From the NCBI GenBank assembly GCA_033239525.1, contig BSYO01000023.1, positions 12,230,158 to 12,294,157 of the forward strand: DNA of 64,000 nucleotides. The letters are read 5' to 3'. Made by a program: the position numbers and the translations under genes. The DNA comes from Nepenthes gracilis (taxonomy: Eukaryota > Streptophyta > Magnoliopsida > Caryophyllales > Nepenthaceae). The notes beneath the pieces were generated by a model, which saw nothing but the letters and a program-made list of their open reading frames with translations, ran no database searches and had not been told where the DNA came from. Below, piece after piece: positions 28,101 through 37,746 of the stretch (position 1 is the first letter of the stretch; each line of letters begins with the position of its first letter).

Positions 28101-29390
28101 AGACCAGCCCAATTCATAGGTGGATAAGAGGCCCAAATTCCGATAGCCCAATAGAAGATGCCTCAGAGCCCGTCAGGTAAATGACACATAAACATATAAA
28201 TTAAGGAATATAAACTGAACAGCCAGACATTAAAGGATCATAATGAGCTGCTTAATGGCCGAATACAGATGATGGTTAAGTTGATCCAATAACTAGTAAC
28301 TAAGTAGTATTGCCATTAAATTGAAACGACCGTTACACACGTAAGTTACACATGTAAGTAACACTCATCACTATTGAATCGAAGCAGTATCATGCCTACG
28401 CATTGATTTCAAGCGCCTACCAACCAAAAGACGCCTCTTTCTATAAATAAACACTCTCTTCCAGAAAAAAGGAGACAACAACAAATCGAGAGGAAGTCGG
28501 ACACTCAGCTAGACGAGTGCACAAATACAAAAACCACTCAACCAAATGAATGCACAAAAAGGAGTATCACCCTCCATACATACACTTATCTCCATCCTCA
28601 CTAAATTATTGTATCTTTTTCCAAACATATTTAACATTCAAATAGAAATATTACTAACTTGAGCGTCAGAGAATATATTAAAAAGCGAGTCCCGTGTACC
28701 TCTTACTTCTTGTTTATTTTGTTATGATAGACAAGATCAAGATTCAAAATTACAAAGACCGTTATTGTTCGTACCTTCAAATGTGACAAGGCGGCTCCCT
28801 AACTTATACATTAATTCGAATTTTCAATACGCATTGATTCGTGTTATAATCTTAAGGAAAATCAAAAATTTATTACCGCATGTTTGCAATGATTCTTTCC
28901 CTATTTGGTTCTTTTTTTTTTCTGAACCAAACAAAGCATTTATTTTTTGAAAAGAAACAAAATATATTGATCTCCAATAGATGAATATACAAATTTCATT
29001 TTTGCCCTGTAAAAGTCTAAAGACCTTCTAATAAGATATTACTCGCAATATTTTCCCCTCCAGCAAAAGAATCTTAACTCGCAATTATTTCTCAGGGAAC
29101 AAACAATCTCCAAAAGCGAAAAAGAAGAGAGAGGACGAAGATCTCACCACGATTGCAGGTTTGACAGAGAACGAGCATGTGATGCGGCCACGAGTGATGC
29201 AATCAACCTTGAGAAGGCCGCGTATCAGATCGGAGAAGAAGTCCATAGCGCTGCAGCCTTCCGGCAGCTCGCCGGAGTAGCCACTAGCAGTGAGAAATTT
29301 AAATACTAGAGTCACATGTTCTTCAGGCATCTCTTTGGAGATGATTGTTGCTGCTTTTGGATTTGGGGCGTTGTCTTGGTTCGCATCCAT
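15963..29390 (-). CDS. Acyl-CoA thioesterase, hotdog fold (three exons, retrotransposon in intron 1)
   Basis: Splicing 29390-29148, 17005-16859 and 16106-15963 gives an open frame of 177 residues ending in TGA. All introns are GT-AG and both junctions fall in phase 0. The start ATG is the first in the frame (MDANQ...). Residues 45-80 (CSAMDFFSDLIRGLLKVD.ITRGRITCSFSV) are the N-terminal strand-helix region of plant thioesterase-superfamily proteins. LHGG at 87-90 is the hotdog HGG motif, and Glu97, nine residues after His88, sits where the catalytic Asp/Glu lies in the THEM2/4HBT family. Residues 104-130 (ARTVVAEDKELFLGEL..SYLSAAP) and the C-terminal strand pair (RSGRNITV, GKLVYTANATFFN) complete the fold. 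The family hydrolyses acyl-CoA thioesters as oligomers; the substrate here is unknown. No transit peptide is obvious, so the compartment is open. The length is normal and the gene looks functional. Confidence 0.9.
16107..16858 (-). other. Thioesterase intron 2 with an ATATCG-rich dispersed repeat
   Basis: The intron is about 750 bp with GT-AG ends. It includes a T-rich run at 16389-16405 and, at about 16640-16830, a copy of the repeat family rich in GATATCGG and CGATATTTTCATCCATG also seen in introns at 55360, 56960 and 63400. Confidence 0.7.
16640..16830. repeat. Dispersed ATATCGGTAT-type repeat, copy 1
   Basis: It contains ACCGATATGTC, TTGATATCGG, ATATCGATGTGCCGATATT and TTCATCCATGG. The last phrase recurs as AATATTTTCATCCAAATGC at about 55430 and GATATTTTTATCCATATG at about 63575. 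It is probably a small non-autonomous element or fragment of one; the ends are not defined. Confidence 0.5.
16859..17005 (-). CDS. Thioesterase exon 2
   Basis: It encodes residues 82-130 (NNFKGLHGGVVAAIAE to YLSAAPLN), exactly 49 codons. The acceptor is TAG just outside 17005 and the donor GTGAGT lies just below 16859. It carries the HGG motif and the proposed catalytic glutamate. Confidence 0.92.
17006..17609 (-). other. Thioesterase intron 1, part next to exon 2
   Basis: This is about 600 bp of original intron between the exon 2 acceptor and the Tat element. Beside exon 2 (about 17090-17135) it has the CT-rich tract on the minus strand expected before an acceptor site region. No other feature is seen. 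Confidence 0.6.
17610..18347 (+). repeat. 5' LTR of the Tat element
   Basis: It begins TGATGGGTA and ends GTATCA, directly followed by the primer-binding-like motif. Matching segments with 28081-28837 include CCCAATAGAAGA, CTTAATGGCCGAATACA, CCTATAAATAAAC (TATA-like, about 17957) and CATACCTTCAA. Confidence 0.88.
18348..18365 (+). other. Primer-binding-site-like motif of the Tat element
   Basis: The sequence TTGGTGCCGTCTGGGAGA immediately follows the 5' LTR. It is close to the TTGGCGCCGTCTGTGGGAA consensus found at this place in many plant Ty3 elements. Confidence 0.6.
18402..19580 (+). pseudogene. Gag of the Tat element, broken
   Basis: Translation starts at MANTRTQTS (18402) and continues in pieces at 18945-19238 and 19296-19583 in shifted frames with stops between. 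The segment SPFMREI..HQLPLKFKMPTLEPYD, then LTLKGDAQIWF, then LARFNMEALRI, is the standard Tat-lineage capsid pattern (SPFT..I....LP..FK.P....YDG; LTLKG.A..WF; FL.RF..E). At least two frameshifts or stops prevent a full product. Confidence 0.85.
19976..20620 (+). pseudogene. Aspartic protease region of the Tat element, broken
   Basis: ISFSDDNMTHVVTLNSDPFIVYALI (19976-20173) fits the ITFSDED...PHNDALVV segment upstream of the Tat protease. The frame at 20337-20543 carries FLVVDLPSVYNTILGQPYL, matching the FLVVD.PSAYN.ILGRP..N segment that ends the protease domain. The catalytic DTG/DSG portion between them (about 20170-20330) is disrupted. Confidence 0.78.
20640..21990 (+). pseudogene. Reverse transcriptase and RNase H of the Tat element, broken
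   Basis: The frame at 21109-21486 carries TDQGTYNYKVIPFGIKNA, then MKEYIDDIVVKS (RT active site, YIDD) and LNPTKCIF. The frame at 21553-21993 carries FQWTEDCQSAFQELKEYLANPPLL and LYLYLAIYDTVMSLILV, the tether and RNase H start, and ends in LTDQPLKGILQKLEASGRLIKWTIELG. The N-terminal RT part (20660-21100) is shifted and interrupted. Confidence 0.85.
22107..22500 (+). pseudogene. Second (archaeal-type) RNase H of the Tat element
   Basis: The frame at 22135-22470 reads LHVDRSSS...GASAVL, then NNVAKYEALLVWLRLA and LVIHSDSELIVNQV. These match the archaeal-type RNase H core (VDGS...GAG..L; N.AEYEAL..GL..A; SDS.L...Q). A second RNase H between the RT-linked one and integrase is diagnostic of the Tat lineage. 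A stop at about 22468 (KVDQLAKAA follows it) breaks the frame. Confidence 0.85.
22690..23790 (+). pseudogene. Integrase of the Tat element, broken
   Basis: The zinc-binding part is eroded around 22790-22930 (CKNCQIHSNVPHRPH remains). The core at 23017-23307 reads FIIVAKDYFTKLIEA, VIVTDNETQFSG and AYPQMNGQVEAMN, with the two aspartates and the NGQVE segment carrying the glutamate visible. The downstream part at 23377-23780 (LWSYKTTPKEPTQEMSFNLSY; LSPNWERPF) matches the C-terminal region. Stops occur after VEAMN and at several other sites. Confidence 0.85.
24180..24500 (+). repeat. Imperfect tandem repeats downstream of integrase in the Tat element
   Basis: Phrases of the type GACGTCCTCC...GAGCACCATCA, then GACTAGGGTT and CCAGCGATGGTAACCA, recur about three times. 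Such repeat-rich stretches between pol and the 3' LTR are common in this lineage. Confidence 0.6.
24670..26658 (-). pseudogene. Antisense reading frame in the 3' region of the Tat element (gypsy-type transposon domain)
   Basis: On the strand opposite to gag-pol, a frame starting at ATG 26658 (MVLRAASKDVAEILSILTCE) runs, after a frameshift near 26550, into FQVSLSNERACSHQFGFITIFKIYLKEG then CIPFARELCQILEAL.I and LHPNTIRYLISLWVFLCYW. This fits the pattern (F...GL.LP.....L.....P.QL.PN.W) of the domain annotated as 'putative gypsy type transposon', found in antisense frames of Tat/Retand elements. A further piece is at 26151-25951, and polar and acidic frames continue to about 24700. It is broken by stops. 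Its function in active elements is not settled. Confidence 0.65.
27409..27463. repeat. Short tandem duplication (26 bp, period 29)
   Basis: The block ACACCCAAGCCGGCAACATC and the following CATCTC occurs twice, at 27409 and 27438, without change. It lies within the 3' non-coding part of the Tat element. Confidence 0.85.
28068..28080 (+). other. Polypurine tract of the Tat element
   Basis: AAAAAGGGAGG followed by CTAG sits just before the 3' LTR start TGATGGG. This is the expected place for plus-strand priming. The LARD-like element shows GGGAGCTAG in the equivalent position on its minus strand (just right of 2617). Confidence 0.6.
28081..28837 (+). repeat. 3' LTR of the Tat element
   Basis: It begins TGATGGGTAT and follows the 5' LTR segment by segment to about 28837. 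It differs by many substitutions and by a small internal duplication (ACACGTAAGTTACAC near 28337). The terminal CA has been lost. The visible divergence between the two LTRs implies an old insertion. Confidence 0.87.
29148..29390 (-). CDS. Thioesterase exon 1
   Basis: It encodes residues 1-81, from ATG at 29390-29388 to the valine codon before the donor GTGAG (plus-strand ctcac at 29143-29147). The first about 20 residues are polar and poorly conserved in the family; the conserved part begins around residue 25. Confidence 0.9.
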
Positions 29391-31986
29391 CTCCTTCGAT
29401 GCTTCGGAATTTCTCTCTCCTCTTTACCCCTATTAGAAAATATCACAGGAAATATTACATAATTTATATTTACCAATTTATTTTCTCTTTTATCCATATT
29501 TCTCTTATTTACTTTTCCCGTTTTCCTCCTATCCTTTCTTTCCGTATTTCACCCTATATGACGTTGTATAAAGCTAGCCTTGAGGGCTGTGTAAAGTATG
29601 AAGAAAAATAAATAAAACACTAGCGTCTGCCTTCTTCATCATTGCATCGTCCTTTTCCTAAATGCGTCCTTGCCATTGCCTAGCTTTCCTTCTTCCTTTT
29701 CGTTCTGTGTTTTGCTCAACACAAAACTTCACAACCCTAAATCAAACAGGCATTTTGGTTAACTTGGACTCTTTATCCATTCTTTATTTCCTCGATAAAA
29801 ATCCTTTTTTAGGAAACTACAACGTTTAATTTAGGGATCCTACCTCAATAAAACAATGATTAATTCAATATTTTTTAATTGTACTGATTCAATTTTAATT
29901 AAATAATTATATTATTTTTAAAAAAGTTGCTTTAAATGTTTTAAAATAATCTTTACCATTCAATATTAACCAAACAATAATAGTTAAATGAGGTTAAATA
30001 AATTGTTCAATATATACTCATTTCATGTTAAGTTCGTGACATTCTAATGACGTTTAATATTAATCAGCCTATACTCATAATAAATTATACTTGCATTTTA
30101 CGAGCGATGTATATCTAAAGTAGATATTATATATCTAATTTTTGATTGTCGTATAAGGTTGGTTTGAACACTAGACAATGATTGGTGTAGTTTTGTGGAT
30201 ACGAAGAAACTTAGTTAGTTTTCATAATTGGTCAAATGCATATTTTTCTGTATGGCACATAGTAAATCTATTGATAGTAGCATAGACTCATATTCATAAA
30301 ATGTGTATGTTTATATATGAATACATGCTTAAAAATAAAGAAAACAGATTCAACATTCAATTACTATAAGAGGTAGCATTCGAATGTTAGTAACGTGAGA
30401 GATTTCATAGATCCGTGAGGTTCCAATGGGCCTTAATGAGAAGTGATCACATGAGGTATTTCGGTACTTGTGATAATTCATTAATTCATTGATTTATTGA
30501 CTCATTGGTATTATCTTTCAATTTACGGGAGTACGCTTTATTGACATTTTATAGTTAAGTAAATGAGAATGTATAAAAATTTTAAAATATTCAAAAGAAT
30601 AAGAATCTATAAGATCTTAAGATAATTTATACTTTTTGAATACCTAATCTATTATCGATAATTGAGATTGATAGATTTGAAGTGGGACACTATAGCCTTG
30701 TAACCATTATAAAGTATAATATCCAAAATATCATGGTGAAGGATATCAGAGGTGATATGTTATGAGTATAGTTTTTGAAATAGTTGCATATTGTAAATGC
30801 CAAAAATTTCATGGTATTAATTAAGCCAATAGGAATATAAATTTGTTGGCCTTTGGTTATAGTGATAGAATTAGATATATAGATATTGTTGTTATATCGT
30901 TTTATTAGATTTCATATTGAGTTGGATTTTTAAAAAGTTTAAAGAAAGACCATAGTATTTGAGATATTTTGTAATCCCATGTTTATATTAAAATTTGTTA
31001 GAATATGATATATGTCATTTAAGATATCAAGATCATTGATTGAGTTGATATTGTAAATATTATTCATTAACATTATTTATTGAGTTTGAAATTATTGATC
31101 TATTTATTGATATCATTATTGAGTTATTATTATTCGAAAACTATTATTGTTTTATATATTGTATCATATATTTTGCTTGAATCATTTGTTAACAGATAAG
31201 TTTCCTAGATTAATTGATTTGCGTTATTGTGTAACTTTGATCAAAGTTACTTGTTGTGCATTTTTTTCTTTTTGAGCAGTACAGTTTGTGGTGATGGGTT
31301 GATCCTCAGAGCTGAAGATAGCCATGGAGTTGGCATTAGTTAGGGAATCTCACTAGAGCTTACAAATGTTTTATATTGATATACATTCAAATATAATTTA
31401 TTTATTACGTTAGTTTTAAGACACTGCTTTTTTATAATTTTGAGTATATCAATATCATTTTAGATCTTAGTGATTTTATGTTATAATATTGATGATATTT
31501 TATTAGAGGATTCATGATTTTTTACTTAAATAATCTGAGAATAGATTGTAGAATAGGTCTAGATCGCCAAAAAATTAAACCAAACAATGTTGTTTATAAT
31601 GATTTGATATATTTGTAATTTTGTTGCAGTTAGATTTTTTTAGAATTAAAGTTCCTATTTAGTTGTTGTTTAAGAATTTAAACCAAACAAAGCTAAATCA
31701 ATCATTAACACAAATATGCATACATATTTATAAATATAATTATTTAAAATTTTATTATAATTAAAGATACACCGATCGCTCATGTTTTTGTTATCTATTG
31801 AATCACCTTTTAAGATAAAGTAATTGAATTCTTAATTTTTCAAAGAGTTCATTGATGTAATTTTACGATGATAGCAATTTCAACTAAATCTATTTCTAAG
31901 ACTTCAAATGACATAAGAAAGAGCGAAAATCAAATATTAAGTATGTCAAGATTTGGAGTATCCTACATATGTCGAAAATTTAAAAT
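29391..31986. other. Upstream region of the thioesterase gene and AT-rich intergenic DNA
   Basis: The first few hundred bases (29391-29700) should hold the 5' untranslated region and promoter of the minus-strand thioesterase. A TC-rich stretch is at 29410-29430. The rest is very AT-rich. A block around 30400-31400 (GAGGTTCCAATGGGCC, GAGCTGAAGATAGCC, AATCTCACTAGAGC) looks like part of an old LTR, but I found no partner copy here. Confidence 0.45.
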
Positions 31987-33830
31987 ATGAAGTTAGAAAT
32001 CAAGTCTGACAAATATAAATTTGTAGAATATCCAAAAATTTTAAATATTATTTCTATCATCTTGTTATATAAAAAAGTATATGTTTCAAAACATACTATC
32101 TTCCTAGAAAGGAGAGTTATTCCCCAAGGAAGTAGTAGGAGCAAAGTAAAACTTGAAGAAATTCAAGAGTTACAAATTATACTAGATTAAACTATTAAAA
32201 CTATGCAAATACAACCTCTTGACATACCCAATTTGCAGGTTAACTAGAATATCAAGGTCTAATATGAGATACTTAAATTTTCTCATAAATCAAGATATTA
32301 AGATTCTCATAAATATGAGGATCATGTGAACTATAATAAGGCGGTAAGTAGTATCAGCTCACGCAAATGACATGATGCTAAGAAATGTAAAATGCATTCC
32401 ATGTACACTAATAAGGTTTGGAATCTTGTGGATATTCTATTGGGATTTGAACCAATTAAAAAATAAGTGGATCTTTAAGAAGAAGTATGGAATAGATGAA
32501 AAGTTAGACACCTACAAAATAAGGTTAGTTATATAAAATTTCACTCAAAGATAAAGAATTGATTATAAGAAAATATTTCTACTAATAGTCATGTTAAAAT
32601 ATAATATGAGGTGTTGACTGTGAGGAAATACCTTTACCAGTAACAATAATGAAATATGTTATGATTAGTTGGTCATTGCTATTTATCATGACTATGAAAT
32701 ATAACAAACTGATATTTAAACAGGTTTTTTCAATGGATTTATAAGGGAGGAAGTGTATAAGACACAACTTGAAGGTTTTGAATTCAAAAAATATCCTAAC
32801 AAGGTATGCAAGTTTAAATGGTATATTTGTGAATTAAAATAGGCCTATAAAAGTTAGAATATCTGCTTTTATGAAATGGCTAAGAAGTTAGATTTTTTCA
32901 AAAATTTGAAAGAATAGTTGGTGTACGAGAAAATAAGTGGAAACAAATTTATGTCCTTCATTTTATATGTGGATGACATACTACTCATTGGGATGACATT
33001 AGTATGTTTTGATCAAGGAAAGGTTGGTTATCAAAATACTTATCCATGGAAGATTTAAGTGAAGCAACATATATTCTAGCATTACAATCTATAGAGATGG
33101 ATATAAAAGGTTGTTTGGATTGCCCCATTCTTCATATATAGACCCGGTGCTAAGTGAAATAGCATAAAGATTTCTAAAAGTGAACTCATAACAATGAGTC
33201 ATAGAATTGTTCCAAGAGCAAGTATCTTAGGACATATGAGGAAAAAGAGCTTATGAGTAGAGTTTCCTTTACTTTAGCAATAGGGTGTATAATGTCCACA
33301 ATGCCATATACCATGTTTGATGTAACACATGCTTTCGGTAAAAATATTCATAAATACTTTAAAAGCACTAAATATATTGGGAGGCAAAATTAAAAATTGA
33401 GGAGTTTACAGACTCAAATTTTCAATCTATTCATGATAATAGTACATCTATATCAAGGCACATATTTACTTACAATGGTGCGGCAATGAGTTGGAATTGT
33501 TTTAAACAAAACATTACTACTGATTCTATCACTAAAGCTTAGTATATCGATGTGAATAATGCTATAAATAAGGCTTTTTGGATTTGAAAGTTAATTGTTA
33601 AATTGAAATAGTTTCCATCATTAGTCATCCAATATTTTTATATTGTAAATATATTTGTGTTATAGTACACATGAGGGGATTAAGGTCTCATTAACGAATT
33701 GAAACATATCCTTAAACACTATCAACTTATCAGAGAAATTTACCGTAGAGAAGATATGGATATTTACAATATAGCGGATCCACTAACTAAAGCTTTATGT
33801 AATGCTAGATATTTTTAATTAATGATTGAT
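31987..33830 (+). pseudogene. Ty1/copia pol remnant (end of integrase, RT, RNase H)
   Basis: In order on the plus strand: IKSDKYKFVEYP..KVYVSKHTIFLE (end of integrase region, 31987-32190); CKWIFKKKYGIDEKLDTYK at about 32465 (RT start, KWVFK); VFLNGFIREEVYKTQLEGF at about 32725; YVDDILLIG at about 32965 (RT active site); and, near 33700-33810, eroded RNase H end with a DIYNIADPLTKAL-like segment. Many stops and frameshifts interrupt it. No convincing flanking LTR pair was found, so it may be truncated on both sides. Confidence 0.8.
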
Positions 33831-34106
33831 GCTATTATTATTAACATATATTGTGTTAATTTGAGTAATAATTGTATAGTAAAAATTTTTAAAAAATCAA
33901 ATTAGAAAAAATCGAACCAATACCTAAATGGCACATATCTTCATGTTTCTGCATATTTAAGATAGCAATTATGCACCTAATAGGTACCTATGAGGTACTA
34001 ATGTGTAGATTAGAGTGAATGTTCAGTGCCTAAGGAATATTTATTGCAATACTCATGCACTATTGAGATTGTGTATTAGTACCTAATACAATACTCATGA
34101 ATGTCT

Positions 34107-34168
<62 letters not shown>

Positions 34169-36050
34169 GCACTTGATGTGTGCATATCTAGCATTCATGC
34201 GTCGATTAAGTATATAAAGTCTTCTGTGCCAATTTTTGATTATTTTTAAGGAAAAAAGAAGAAAAAGATAAGAAAAGAAGGAGGAGGAGAGAGAAGGCGA
34301 AAAAAAGATAATTTAAAACTTTTTTGAATCAAATATACTAAATTTGAGGTTAAAGGTAAATATAGTTAAATATGAACCTTAGTCTATATTGTAAAGTCTT
34401 CAATTTTACTTATGACTCTTATTTTACTAAGCATGATGTTACTCTTTATACCCATATTTTAAATATTATTATATATTTTGAATATTATTGAATACATGTA
34501 TTTTTTACTAAATGTTTTAAAATTTTATTTGATTTTATTAAATATTTAAAAATTTTATTTATTTTTCGTAGAATAAATAAATATTTTAATATATTCATAT
34601 ATATATAAAGTATTGTGAAAAAAGTCATTACATATTATACATTAGACGTTACATATGATATTCTATGAAAGCATTTTGGTATGAACTCTATTTTATTATC
34701 TAATATGAGTTGATACTTTTTTTACATGGTAAAAAATTTTTGTCTATTTAGTATAATCTTTCATTTATTTTTTTTAGAATCATTGTAAGAAATTGATTGT
34801 ATATATTTAGATATACCTAATATATTAGACACATTTGGGGAATACACCTATCATTCACAGATAAAAAATAAAATAAGCGTTTAACCTTATTTGTAGGGAG
34901 TAACATATAAAAAGCATATTTATAGGTTTTGAATAGAAGTATTTTGATTTAAAATTATCAAAAATATGTGTGACTGGTACTCAATGTTAGTCTTTTGACT
35001 AGTCGATGTGTAAGTCATCAGTCCTTACTTATCTGATTTAATATGCATCATATTTCATATTTTAAAATATTTTGGCATTCTGAATTTTTAGGTTTTGACA
35101 TGATTTTGGATTTCTAAGTTTTACGAATGTATTATACGATTTTGATATTTGATGATTTCGTATGATATGTATAATTTGATATTCGTATATGTATAATGAA
35201 TTGTGCGTACGAAATCATGATTTGGGTTGTGCTATTTAAAAAGTTTGATATATCGCATTTTTACATGCATTTTATAGTTTTTCATCTTTCCATATATTTT
35301 ATGGATACACATTTGTATATCATATATATACTTACTAAATATTATACTTATAATTTATGATTTTTTAAACTATTTCTATTTAGCAAGTCATTAATACTTG
35401 CATGATGTGAATAGAAGATTGATGAAAATTTTATTTACTTTGTAATTTCTAGATTTTTAGAATTTTTATTTGGAACTTATGTGTTGAAATTATGTTTATG
35501 GTGAATTACAATTTATTATTTTGAAAAAGCATGTCAAATAGATGTTTTGTACGGTTTTATCATGTGATATTTTGAATATTTAGTCAGATTTTTTTTATAG
35601 GTATTTTTAGACTTGAGCATGCATATATATTATTTAAAGGCCAAACAGAATTTAATTTGGTCAAATTTTGTATCTGCTACTAAGTTTATAATTATCATAT
35701 TGATTTGGTATTAATATGATATCTCTAACCCGGTATTTTAGTTATTTAGATTTTAACTAATTATGAATAATTATTATTTGATGTTTTTAATATTTACTTA
35801 CTTATATCGTGATCATAATATTTTAAATCAAACATTGTTTGATCGATAAGTAGGAAAGCTTGGTTTAAGATAATGCAATGATCCGCTCTGGTTCAATTAA
35901 GAGATTGTTAATAGTTTTATGCCTTACAAGCCAATTGTATTTAATACGATAAATCACTACTCATGTATATTTTTATTCAGTTATATTAAAAGATAAATTT
36001 ATATTAATTATATTTTAATTATTTTATTCATATGATAATGTCCCGAGATT
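33820..36050 (+). repeat. LTR-like block, copy 1 (related to 49897-51983)
   Basis: From about 33840 the sequence parallels the insert at 49897-51983: GTTAATTTGAG.AATAATT near the start, the purine-rich GAAGGAGGAGGAG tract at 34280, TTTTAGAATCATTG at 34765, CTAATATATTAGAC at about 34815 and GCGTACGAAATCA at about 35205 have matches in the same order. Similarity is clear to about 35400 and uncertain beyond. It starts at or just after the end of the copia pol remnant, so it could be an independent solo LTR or a 3' LTR; I cannot decide. Confidence 0.55.
34109..34166. repeat. Pure (GT)29 microsatellite
   Basis: Twenty-nine uninterrupted GT units. It lies inside the LTR-like block; the related copy has no such run at the equivalent place. 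Confidence 0.97.
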
Positions 36051-36580
36051 GGTGCAATAAGTTAATGATTATGATGAAATCAAAATTATAAGCTTTTATT
36101 ACCTATAAACTTTCTTATTTTTTTTATTGTTTTATTGATTAAAAAGATAACCTTAATTATTGAAATTATACTTCTTTTTTTTTTTTTTTGCTTTTTGGTC
36201 CTTATTTTCTTACACAAATAATGCTACAAATTGTAAAAAATTAAAAATATTTAAAACATAATAAATTTGATATTTAAAATATAACAAATTATTTAACATA
36301 TTTATTAAAACAATAGTTGTTGATAGAAGTAAGTAAATAAAAATTAAGCATAAAATTGAAAATACAAGGAAAAATAAATAAATATATATATTCATATTTC
36401 TTTTTATCAATGTCAATTATATGTATGAGCCACATTTTTTTAATTTAATAATAAGAAAAAATTAAAAAAATGCTAAAAGGGGGAAAAAAGAAATTATATT
36501 TATATGTTAATAAAATTATATAAAAATAAATAAATAATTTTAACTAATCTAAAAGTATATTCTAAATATTTTTCAAATAA
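36051..36580. other. AT-rich region upstream of the membrane-protein gene
   Basis: The stretch is almost entirely A/T with poly-T and poly-A runs. No coding frame can be supported. It should include the promoter of the gene whose first transcribed exon probably ends at 36762. Confidence 0.45.
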
Positions 36581-36589
36581 ACAGAAATG

Positions 36590-36762
36590 GGATTTAAACG
36601 GGAAACCTGTACCCAATTCGGGACAGGTAGTTTGCTTTTCAAGATCTGTATTACAATCTCAATCAAAGGCCCCGAATTTGGATCTTTTCAGAAATAATAC
36701 CCTGATGGGCAATCATTTGCAGGAATTTCTGTGACGAAGCATAAATTCTATAGCATCTACAG
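36590..36762 (+). other. Probable 5' untranslated exon of the membrane-protein gene
   Basis: A stretch with more balanced composition than its AT-rich surroundings ends in CTACAG followed by GTAAAC, a good donor. A second possible untranslated exon is 37205-37238, with GCAG before it and GTAGTT after it. The coding exon begins after the acceptor GCCAG at 37410. These assignments are inference. Confidence 0.4.
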
Positions 36763-37425
36763 GTAAACCTTCAATTTTTTTTCTGAAAATCTAGCTAGGT
36801 TTTGTTGGAGCATACATTAAATCAATGAAGTCAACCTAGGTTTTGCATTGCAAGTTCGTTACTAACAATTTATGGTACAGGCTTGCTATGAACTCGAACA
36901 ATCATTTGTTGTTCTGGGATCAGAAGTAAACAGTTTCTTAATGTGTGAAAATCATTTCTCACAAATTCGTTGTGGCAATTCTGATTTAACCAGCCCATAT
37001 GCTGAAGCAAACTAATTTCAAGTATAAACATACTTACAAATCAAATGAGAAAAAAATTCGATTACTTTTGTATCTGAGTTTTTTCATTCGAATGGAAAAT
37101 ACATGTTAGATGGTTATCTTCTAGTGTTTCCACATATAGCGGTGTTCATATTTGTTTTTAACCATTGTAGTTACAAACTAAACCTAATTGAATGGATCAT
37201 GCAGATTTGAAGGTTGGGATCAAACTCACATTTCCACAGGTAGTTGCATTCATTTTATTTTATCTTCAAGTAATTTTGCACAAATCAAAGTTGTAATTTT
37301 GCATTAGTTGTATTCTATCATATAATTGGGAAGTAAGAAAATTTCCTGATATCAGAGTTGCTTATTGCAAAGGTAGTTGATTTTGATTATGTATGTATTG
37401 CTGATGCCAGCTTTGAGATTTAAGG

Positions 37426-37746
37426 ATGTTAGTGGGTCGTACAGATGGTCTTTCAGAACATAGCTCTCAGAAGGATCTGTTACTTGCTGATCATACATCA
37501 GAAGCAGACTATGATGAAGAAGCCGATAGTTCTAGCAACATACTCTACATGGCTTCCTTTGAAGAACTTGCGAGTCACTACTTGCAGTACGACACAATTA
37601 TATGGTTTTCAATATCGCTGTTGCTGATTTTAGCTTGGGGAGTTGGAGTTATTATGTTGCTGTATTTGCCTATTAAAAGATATGTGCTTCAGAAGGATAT
37701 TTCCTCACGCAAATTGTATGTTACGCCTATGGAAATAGTTTACAAG
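37426..37746 (+). CDS. Membrane-protein coding exon 1
   Basis: Codes residues 1-107 from ATG at 37426 (the first in frame after acceptor GCCAG at 37410) to ...MEIVYK, donor GTACAG. It contains the acidic N-terminus and the only transmembrane segment. The frame read on past 37746 is intron. Confidence 0.88.

Larger units (their letters stand above)
17610..28837 (+). mobile_element. Ty3/gypsy element of the Tat lineage, decayed, inside thioesterase intron 1
   Basis: Two diverged LTRs (17610-18347 and 28081-28837) flank about 9.7 kb with gag, protease, reverse transcriptase, RNase H, a second (archaeal-type) RNase H and integrase on the plus strand, then a long 3' region carrying an antisense reading frame. 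The RT motif YIDDIVVKS, the dual RNase H and the antisense frame together point to the Tat/Retand group. Just after the 5' LTR is TTGGTGCCGTCTGGGA; just before the 3' LTR is the purine-rich AAAAAGGGAGG. Target-site duplication is at best partial (attgg before, attcg overlapping the end). Many stops and frameshifts make it inactive. It lies antisense to the host gene, wholly within intron 1. Confidence 0.9.

Noticed and set aside
29085..29147. Extension of thioesterase exon 1 to the stop at 29085
   Set aside because: The tail (VRSSSSLFFF...) is unlike the family; the GTGAG donor at the end of the conserved KPAIV segment leads in phase to the exon with LHGG.
30400..31400. Possible solo LTR upstream of the copia remnant
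   Set aside because: Phrases such as GAGCTGAAGATAGCC have an LTR feel, but no partner copy, terminal motif or target duplication could be found, so it is mentioned only in the interval note.
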